In this document: one piece after another, positions 57,320 to 64,000 of the stretch | Layout: each line of letters opens with the position of its first letter | How positions within the stretch are numbered: position 1 is the first letter of the stretch | Source: Elysia chlorotica | Taxonomy: Eukaryota > Mollusca > Gastropoda > Plakobranchidae | Length of the DNA stretch: 64,000 nt | Direction: 5' to 3' | NCBI GenBank assembly: GCA_003991915.1 | Contig: RQTK01000214.1 | Span: 62,501-126,500 of the forward strand | Notes under the pieces: generated by a model | What the model saw: the letters and a program-made list of their open reading frames with translations, nothing else | Databases searched by the model: none | Told to the model about the DNA's origin: nothing | Made by a program: the position numbers and the translations under genes

Positions 57320-59800
57320 CTGATGAAAATTGGAATCTGTTCACTTCAGATATCAAGGTTGTTAGACGTCTAAACCCGTCGATGTTTATCGAGGCGGTTG
57401 GTTTCTACGGCTTCACGCTACAGACTATCAGGATGTCCACGTATCCATGCCGTGTGGTTGGATAGATGAGCCCCATACGTTTCGGGTTGAAAATTAAAAG
57501 GCTCTATTAAAACGCAAGAGGGCAAGTGTAATAGTTTTATAAATCTTAATGATTTAATTAACGCTGTAGCCTCTTTGGTCATAAATTACGTAGAGACAAA
57601 AGCATCCCCGCCAATAAGGCAATGAGAGCATACTTTCTTCAGGTCGACCAAAAAGACTGCCAATAGTGCTTAACAGAGACCTATTATTGATAGACCATCC
57701 AGTTAGACTGAACACAACTAAAGACTTAGAAAGTATCACTGAATTTGCCCAGAACAGAGAAGGGTGGAGATGACTCATATCATAGACCGAGAAAGCTGCC
57801 AAGGTGTCGCAGACAAAAAACTGGGACGTGATACGACCTTAAGTCAGTCAAGTAAGTACAATCTTTATGACACACAGTTCTTAAATATTGATGTTTCTGT
57901 CCCCTGTTGTTTTGTTTCCAAGTACTGTTCCTATCACCACAAGAACAGGTATGCGGTCTATTTTAAGTGAGAAACTCGGTTGAAGTTTGGTTTGGTTTGT
58001 TAGTAACTTAATATCAGTCCATCTTCAAGAACAACGCTATACCCCGTGTAAGTGTCGAGTCTTAATTCAATACAATAATACCAGTTCTATTAAATACGAT
58101 AAGAATATATTGTTAGATTTGCACACCTTGTACTGTTTGATTATAAACAAGTTGACGCGTGCTTCCAATTTCAACGCATTTCATGCCTAGCGCACCTTAA
58201 GGCACTGCTGTTGACGTGACTGTTTATGAGTGGTTGTTCTCCACTAGCATAATTATTATGAAGAAATGAGCTATGTCTCTATCAGAACTCATATATAAGG
58301 CTTCGATGCAATCAAAGTCAAGGCTATAAACGAAAAAAAAAGAAAGCTCGACTTAATCCCCGGCTACAGTACTCTTGAGACATGGAGGAACCTAAAATGG
58401 ACAGTGGTCAAGGGAAAGCACTCTTGATTTCTTTTATCCAATTTTTTGTTATGCAGATCGATCTCCCTTTGGCAAGAGTATCGTAGGAGCTTAGAACGTT
58501 CTTATCAAAAGTGTGGATGTACTAAAATGGTCAAACGCAAACAAACAAACAGGGGCAGGAAAAATAATTCTTTTACCGTAGATTTTATAAATCAATTCTA
58601 TTTAAACTAGATATCAAACTTTTAATCGTTTACACCCATAACGTTTTGACATTCATGGTACTATAGGAGTTCAATTTCTGTTCATGCGAAGCGTCATAAA
58701 GTACACTGAGTAGAAACAAAAAATATATATAAAAAGAGAAAATATTAAGTTGTGCATTGATTTGTATTTTAGTCTTAAAGCGTTGACACTTAACTTAGCA
58801 CAACAACCAGTCAATGAAAATAATGTAAAATTTAATGTCATGTTCAACACTTCTAACTTTAGAATTTCTTGAGACAAATTTGCGTAACTGCTAACGCAAA
58901 TTATAAAATGAATGCGCATCCCTGAGTATTAACAAAGCCTAAGGCGTACATTTCAATTCCACTTGATTGTTTGCATTTTTTTTCTCTTTTAAGACCAGGG
59001 TTCCATTAAAACGCAGGCAATACCAAAGAAGGTACACTTTTTTTTTTAATTGTGCTAAAAGTTTATGGTTAAATCTTCTGATTATCACCACAATGCAAAC
59101 ATGTACATATTACAAAACATTGGAAAGACTTTACAGTGGTATGTAAATCAGGTTTATGCTTTTTTCCTGTTTTACACTTCTTGGCAAAATCGATATAAAA
59201 AAAGCGAAAATTATTTTTTGTCTTATATTGAGCTTGTAGAGTTGAAGATGAAAACTGAAAAAAAAGGAAAAGAAATGTGACCAATGGGAAATTACCGCAG
59301 AAATGTATCCATTCTAAAATTACTCCCCCTTTCCTATATTTAATTGCATTTATAGAATCACATTGACGACATTTAAAGCTAAATTTTTCAATAATAGTGA
59401 TCATCTTAAAATTACTTCACTTGTCCTTAATTTATTGTAATTACCCAATCACACTGACGACAGTTACAGCTAATTTTTACAAGACCAATGGTAAATACTT
59501 GTCTTATCAGTTATAATTAAAAGCTATTTATGTATTGCACTGAACATGTGCACATAAATTCAATTTTATACATTTCGTTTGAATATATATTTTAAAGCAC
59601 TCATCAAAACTTTTACATCAATATAATAGAACATGGGAATGATTATGTTGCTGGCTATTTCAATAGCGGACACTGAACCAAGCTGAAAACAAAGTATTCG
59701 TTTTAGTTTGTTTTCACACTTTTCCAAGATGTAACTCTCATAAATATTGTAACATTTTATATCGAACGAAACAAAGGGTTAAGTTTGAATGATTTTGTTC
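57320..59800. other. AT-rich unique DNA
   Basis: About 2.5 kb with scattered short frames and no recognisable gene, RNA or element. Confidence 0.5.
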
Positions 59801-59804
59801 TATT

Positions 59805-60060
59805 CAAAGGCCCAGAGTTATGGAATAGATTATTTGTAAACTTTCAAAACGCCCTGGTTTTTAGAGTCTTTTAGGATTTTTATTTTTATGATGGATTCCT
59901 TTCCAGTGTTTATGAGTTCAAAATATGAATTTGGGTGTGTTATCAAAGCAAGTGATTAAACTGTCTCTGTAAAAGAGCTTTTCTCTCTGTAGCTTTATAC
60001 TGTAAAGCATTTTGAGCTTCACAGAGGGAAAGCGCTTTTTAAGTGAACCTACGGTTTATT
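59805..60060 (+). mobile_element. LINE 3' end: decayed ORF2 C-terminus and 3'UTR
   Basis: At 59806 the frame reads KGPELWNRLFVNFQNALVFRVF, matching the end of ORF2 in CR1/L2/Jockey-type LINEs (G..LWN.LP...R.A.....F). It then meets a stop at once. About 130 bp on, TGTAAAGCATTTTGAGC and GGGAAAGCGCTTTTTAAGTG are the paired AAAGCGCT-type 3'UTR landmarks of the same group. 5'-truncated and dead. Confidence 0.65.
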
Positions 60061-60830
60061 GGTAATTTAAATTGGTCTGTCGCCCTCGATCACATTCTGA
60101 TTGATTATTTTACTAACCAGAGAAATTTAGCGTTCACATTATTAAAAGCTGTAGTACTTGCATAATGAGACACCTGTCCCCAACAATAAAACCTGTTAAA
60201 AAAAGTGTCTCGGACTTCCGATTAAAAGCAGGTTGTACCACGTCTAATAATCCTATGCACCTTTAAACTTAGTGGCCCTAAAAACATAAATAATTTAATT
60301 TTAAGGTGTGGCAAAGAATTGAGTTAAATTATTTAGAACAAGTCCCAGTAGATCAGTAGGAAAAAAAACTCTAGATTGACGAGCTAAAGTGATGTGATTC
60401 GAATCTCAGTTTGTACCTCTGTATCGGTATAACACCCTAAAGGAATATTAAAAATACCAACAAAACAAGATCAACAACATCAAACAAACAAAGAAACAAA
60501 CAGCAAAAACAAGATGCCGTGAAACCAAAATCAAGTGCTCGTGGTGGATTGGTAACTATACCCAGGGGCATTAAATCGTTTTAGTCCTCACAAGCAAGAA
60601 AAGAACCAACAGTGATCTCATAGAGCGCTTTCTCTACCACGTATTTCATTAATGGCTGCACTAGATAACAGTTCCACAGCGATTCTTGTTCTTTAAACAA
60701 ATCCCACAGTCGCTGTTTTTTGATGTTTCCAAACAGTTGTAATATGATTTTATCTCATACTACAAAAAAATATGTTTTTATGAACGTACAAACATACCAA
60801 CCAAATAGATCAAAGTCCATTATATTAGCT
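60061..60830. other. AT-rich unique DNA
   Basis: A possible decayed tRNA-like head at 60345-60415 (GATTCGAATCTCAGTT). Otherwise nothing. Confidence 0.45.
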
Positions 60831-60849
60831 TTTATTTCTTTTCTTTATT
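60831..60849 (-). terminator. Candidate poly(A) signals for the guanylyl cyclase gene
   Basis: Two minus-strand AATAAA hexamers (60831-60836 and 60844-60849) lie about 780 bp past the stop codon. If used, the 3'UTR would contain the CAA/TTG array. I saw no nearer AATAAA, but variant signals could be used. Confidence 0.3.
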
Positions 60850-60885
60850 GTAGGAAAAAAAGACAAAAACGGAATGCTGTTACAC

Positions 60886-60918
60886 AAAAAACAACAACAA
60901 CGACAACAACGACAACAA

Positions 60919-60983
<65 letters not shown>

Positions 60984-60992
60984 ACAAAAAAG
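60886..60992. repeat. CAA microsatellite
   Basis: About 33 CAA units with CGA interruptions. TTG in the direction of the cyclase gene. Confidence 0.95.
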
Positions 60993-61624
60993 AAACAAAA
61001 TAATACATTAAAAGAAAAACAATCTCTTGCATATCTATCTGATCAACCGAAGTAAAACATCGTATTCTTACAAAACTGTAAGAGATATACGCTCCAAGAA
61101 TGTCCATTACTATTCTCGTCTAATGCAAAATACCAATAATAGGAGCGACAGTAGCAGCAGCTGCAGTGAAACAAAAAAGTATCACAAACGAAGAAAAACA
61201 TTTCCTGGGCATATTGCTTGTTTTATGAGCCGCGAGTCTATTAAAAAACTCAGAAAATCTCCCAGTTTACTAACCGTATAATATCACATGTGTTGGGGTA
61301 CAGCCTCTGTAAAAAAAAACAACTACCATTGGCCTGTATTTTCAGTTACAAAACTGATCGAAGCTTCACAGGCATTGTCATACACGTTACTATTTTCCAG
61401 ATATTTTCAATTGAATTATTGCACTAATTCAAAAACCTTTTCCAGTTCACTTATGCTTTGGACCTTGGGCTCAGGGCCCAAATGAGGAAAACGCCTTGAA
61501 TCACTGATATTTGGACAAATATAGAATAGACTGCGTTGTAACTGAATGAAAGAAACAAAAACAAAATCGCAGATAATGATTTCCATGTATATGTTAAGGT
61601 TATTATGCACAGCTATTTTCACGC
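60993..61624 (-). other. Probable 3'UTR or downstream flank of the guanylyl cyclase gene
   Basis: Non-coding sequence directly after the stop codon at 61625-61627. A plus-strand frame at 61027-61281 is not supported as a gene. Confidence 0.45.
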
Positions 61625-63343
61625 TCAAACGAGTTCATCCTTGTCGCAGTCCTGCTTGTAAAAGCCACAGTCTATGAGCATCCTGGAGTCTTCCAAGAGG
61701 GGAATCATTTCTAAAGAAACCGCATCAGAGAGTTCACTGGTCGACTCCTGAGGGTCCTTGTTGATCCTCCTGGGCTTAAATGTCTGTGGACTCGTCTCGG
61801 ACATTGTAATGCTAGATCTAGATTGGTCAGGTCCTTCCGACTCTTGGGTGAAACATGGCAGGGTGGAGTCTGACAGGGCGCAGGAATCCAGCCTGTCTGT
61901 ACGCCCTGGTGTGCGTTTGGGTTCTACGTCAATTGTGCAGAACTGATCAGAAGGATCGGAGATTGGCGAAACGCGGTTTGAAGCAATCGATTGTAGCGGT
62001 AAGAAACTAATCATTCCGTTTGAGTTCTTTAACCTCGGGTGTGTAGATGTTCCTGATGCCGGATCGATAATCTCTTCATTACCACTCTGGGTAAACGCAC
62101 CATTGTGAAATTCACCACTCAGGGAAACATCCGGATTCATAGAGCTGTCTGTGTTTTTCCTTGGTGAGCTTTGGTCTCTAGTGAGACGGGGACTGCAATC
62201 GTTACTTTCTGTTCCGTGAGTGTTTGTAAGCTCGTTCACGATGCAAGTCTTTCGAGATTCCTTAGATACAAAGTGAGTTGAATTGAAAGAACCAGTCGCA
62301 TCATCTACCGATAGCGGTATCTGCTCAACAGCTTCACCAGCTCGTCCTGCCCGTAACGATCTAGGTGAGTCGCAGTCAAACGATTCAACTTTCACAATCG
62401 GCGCCTTTATTTCCCCTGCTCCATGTTCATAATCACGTGAACGTTTGAATAATTCGGTGGATTTAGTCCTTGAGAATTGGAATTTAGGCTCCTGGCCTGT
62501 GACTATCTCATCCGAACAGTCGACAATAGAGTTATGAACGCCGCGAAGAGAACCATTGTTCCCAAGGGAAACACTAGTTGGGCTTCTGTGCCTCTCCTTG
62601 TGAGACCTGTAAACACAGTCAGTGCTGCTCGCTATAGAGGTGCCCTCACCTAGAGCGTGACGGTGACAATGGTTTGAAACAGCCACAATATTCTCCTCCT
62701 CCTTCTCCTGCTCCCTCTCCTCCTCCTTCTCCTGTTCCTCTTTGCCTCGGACAATAGTAGGTAGCGCGTCGGCTGTAAACTCCAGCGGTTCCAAATTATC
62801 GTCGAGCCCACAGAGAGACTCGGCCTCCCTCCTCTCGTCCTCCTCAGGCGCCCCTCCGATGGTGAACTTGAGTCTCCTGCGGCGGGAGGAAGATCTCCTC
62901 ATGAGCTCGTGACTGGTCGGCCCCACGAGGAGGGAGTACGGGTGGAGGAAGTTGCTGTACTGGGCCTTGCTTGCTGAGTAATGCCGCCCGTGGGAATGCG
63001 AGTACTTGAGGCTGCCCCCGCCGGGAGAAGGCGTCTCCAGCCCGCAGTTCATCATGCTGTTGCAGGTGCTGCCGCTGAGAGACTGGGACATGGTGTTGCT
63101 GGAGTCCCCCCGGAGGCTGCCCACGCCCACCCCTAGACCTTGACCACTGGTCAACTGGGGGGATCCGCCCGGGTCTTCACAGCGGAGGTTGAAGGTCGGC
63201 GTCATGGGCTTGCCGTCCAGATGCCTGGCGCGGCGCCGCGTGGACCCAGTCCGCTCGATACGGGCAATCCCCCGCTCCACGCGCTGCCTCTGTCGGCTTT
63301 TGTCTTCCCCTAACAGCCAGTAGGTCTTCATCACACCCTTGCC
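61625..63343 (-). CDS. Receptor-type guanylyl cyclase, last coding exon (end of catalytic domain plus long C-terminal tail)
   Basis: The product makes cGMP from GTP at the plasma membrane, the tail facing the cytosol. The exon starts after the acceptor GGTTTTCCTCAG at 63344 and encodes 572 residues. Residues 1-15, GKGVMKTYWLLGEDK, are the diagnostic end of the class III cyclase catalytic domain in membrane guanylyl cyclases. The rest is tail: basic at 15-45, Ser/Gly-rich at 58-115, RRSSSRRRR at 149-157 (a PKA/PKG-type site), an acidic Glu/Lys block at 201-217, eleven Ser-Pro or Thr-Pro sites, and a C-terminal segment with EMIPLLEDSR and final DKDELV. Vertebrate receptor cyclases mostly stop soon after WLLGE, whereas some invertebrate ones (Drosophila Gyc76C) have long tails. 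Glu-Leu-Val-COOH fits a class III PDZ ligand. The tail is predicted disordered and I see no other domain. The frame is intact. Orthology within the family cannot be settled without the upstream exons. Confidence 0.95.
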   Translation of the reverse strand, partial: GKGVMKTYWLLGEDKSRQRQRVERGIARIERTGSTRRRARHLDGKPMTPTFNLRCEDPGGSPQLTSGQGLGVGVGSLRGDSSNTMSQSLSGSTCNSMMNCGLETPSPGGGSLKYSHSHGRHYSASKAQYSNFLHPYSLLVGPTSHELMRRSSSRRRRLKFTIGGAPEEDERREAESLCGLDDNLEPLEFTADALPTIVRGKEEQEKEEEREQEKEEENIVAVSNHCHRHALGEGTSIASSTDCVYRSHKERHRSPTSVSLGNNGSLRGVHNSIVDCSDEIVTGQEPKFQFSRTKSTELFKRSRDYEHGAGEIKAPIVKVESFDCDSPRSLRAGRAGEAVEQIPLSVDDATGSFNSTHFVSKESRKTCIVNELTNTHGTESNDCSPRLTRDQSSPRKNTDSSMNPDVSLSGEFHNGAFTQSGNEEIIDPASGTSTHPRLKNSNGMISFLPLQSIASNRVSPISDPSDQFCTIDVEPKRTPGRTDRLDSCALSDSTLPCFTQESEGPDQSRSSITMSETSPQTFKPRRINKDPQESTSELSDAVSLEMIPLLEDSRMLIDCGFYKQDCDKDELV

Positions 63344-63687
63344 CTGAGGAAAACCAGGAAAAAAAACTGTGCTTGTGGATAGAGAAAATGTAACAAATTA
63401 TTTAATTTCTTCAAAAATATTTTATTGCTGTTCCACAATAGAGAGTAAAAAACACAACCCCACAGTGTTTGATTTTTGTTTACGCACAGAGTCAATCCAG
63501 ACTCTCTCTCTCTCTCTTATACACGACAATCAAATTTTTTTATAAATGTATACCAATCCTTCAGAATACTGATTGACTCTGCAGTTATGGCGAGCATTTT
63601 CAAACTTAAGTTAGAGTTTCATGCGAGCAAAATAAGAAAATGACGAAACCTAGACTATTAGAGAAACAAAATGAGTAAATTGGAAAC
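63344..63687 (-). other. Intron between the last two guanylyl cyclase exons
   Basis: 344 bp. Donor AAG|GTTTCC at 63688/63687 and acceptor TTTTCCTCAG|GGC at 63344/63343. Phase 0, since the codons on either side are AAG (Lys) and GGC (Gly). It contains a short CT run and A/T-rich sequence. Confidence 0.93.
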
Positions 63688-63779
63688 CTTTATGTCAATA
63701 TTCCCTCTCTCCTGAAGCTCGAAGCCTCCAATCTGCATCAACAAAATCGTTGTCGTCTCGGAGATATGGATGGCCAGCG
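63688..63779 (-). CDS. Receptor-type guanylyl cyclase, penultimate exon (catalytic domain)
   Basis: 92 bp from the acceptor CCCTTTCCTCAG (63780) to the donor AAG|GTTTCC. After two bases of a split codon it encodes LAIHISETTTILLMQIGG then FELQERGNIDIK, joined in frame to GKGVMKTYWLLGE of the next exon. This is the conserved LKIHxSE...GGFxLxxRGxxxxKGKGxxxTYWLLGE end of the guanylyl cyclase catalytic domain, so the frame choice is firm although another frame stays open longer and reads through the acceptor. The metal-binding and guanine-recognition residues lie in upstream exons beyond 64000. Confidence 0.94.
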
Positions 63780-64000
63780 CTGAGGAAAGGGAATGTAAAA
63801 CAAGTAAGACTAATGAAACTTAGTAAAAGGAAAGCGTTACTATAGCCGAGTATTTCAATTGGATTTCTTGTATACTTGGCATTCAGTTTCAAACGTTTTT
63901 TTTTCAAGCTTAAACTTGAAGTAAGGTGATATTTTTATACTTGCGTGGATCTTACTTGTTGTCAGAATAGTTTTTATTTATCAACTAAATTTGGAGTGAT
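63780..64000 (-). other. Upstream intron of the guanylyl cyclase gene (partial)
   Basis: No further exon is visible on the minus strand. The expected preceding block (CLFGDTVNTASRMES-type) is not encoded here, so it must lie beyond the window. Confidence 0.8.

Noticed and set aside
61027-61281. 84-residue plus-strand frame opposite the cyclase 3' flank
   Set aside because: Low-complexity Ser/Lys composition, no homology and no splice support.
61625-61642. KDEL-type ER retrieval signal in DKDELV
   Set aside because: KDEL works only at the extreme C-terminus and in the ER lumen. Here Val follows it and the tail is cytosolic.

Overview
This is a gene-poor, AT-rich, repeat-laden animal nuclear window. 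Split genes with GT-AG introns, tRNA-headed SINEs, non-LTR retrotransposon remnants and very abundant microsatellites rule out a prokaryote or organelle. The SINE body (core near 'GGTTGGGTCGGTGTCAGT', tail near 'TAGCCTATATAGTGCTG', ending in CAAC or CAACT runs instead of poly(A)) and the microsatellite load suggest a lophotrochozoan, most likely a gastropod mollusc. The phylum is an inference; no species can be named.

The one secure gene is at the right edge on the minus strand: the last two coding exons of a membrane (receptor-type) guanylyl cyclase, at 63688-63779 and 61625-63343. They encode the end of the catalytic domain (LAIHIS..., GGFELQERGNIDIK | GKGVMKTYWLLGE) and then, in one exon, a long tail of about 560 residues. 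The tail is serine-rich with an acidic block, many S/T-P sites and a C-terminal Glu-Leu-Val that fits a PDZ ligand. The rest of the gene lies beyond 64000.

Layout: 1-5.4 kb holds a clean 42-bp minisatellite, a SINE carrying a perfect 39-bp inverted copy of its own tail, and a perfect 209-bp tandem duplication containing an exon-like segment with a strong splice donor. 5.4-16.9 kb is mostly unique DNA with SINE pieces and a large TAG-repeat block. 16.9-19.2 kb is a tandem duplication built from a 54-bp minisatellite plus a SINE. 21-22.5 kb and 34.3-35.4 kb are GA/TC repeat tracts with assembly gaps (N). 28.6-29.8 kb is a degenerate repeat field. 36-38.1 kb holds a ~31-bp minisatellite and a 301-bp duplication separated by a GAA array. 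41.5-44 kb is an older ~1.1-1.4 kb tandem duplication, one copy of which carries a LINE reverse-transcriptase fragment. 48.36-48.69 kb is a CpG-rich island, the best promoter candidate, followed by a TG-rich compound minisatellite. 51.6-52.9 kb is a graveyard of SINE fragments. 53.6-54.5 kb has CAA and ATG arrays, and 57.0-57.3 kb has a nearly complete SINE. 59.8-60.1 kb is a LINE 3' end.

Most long reading frames here are runs of Leu, Ser, Tyr, His, Asp or Met made by microsatellites and are not genes. No CRISPR, operon, rRNA or functional tRNA gene was seen.
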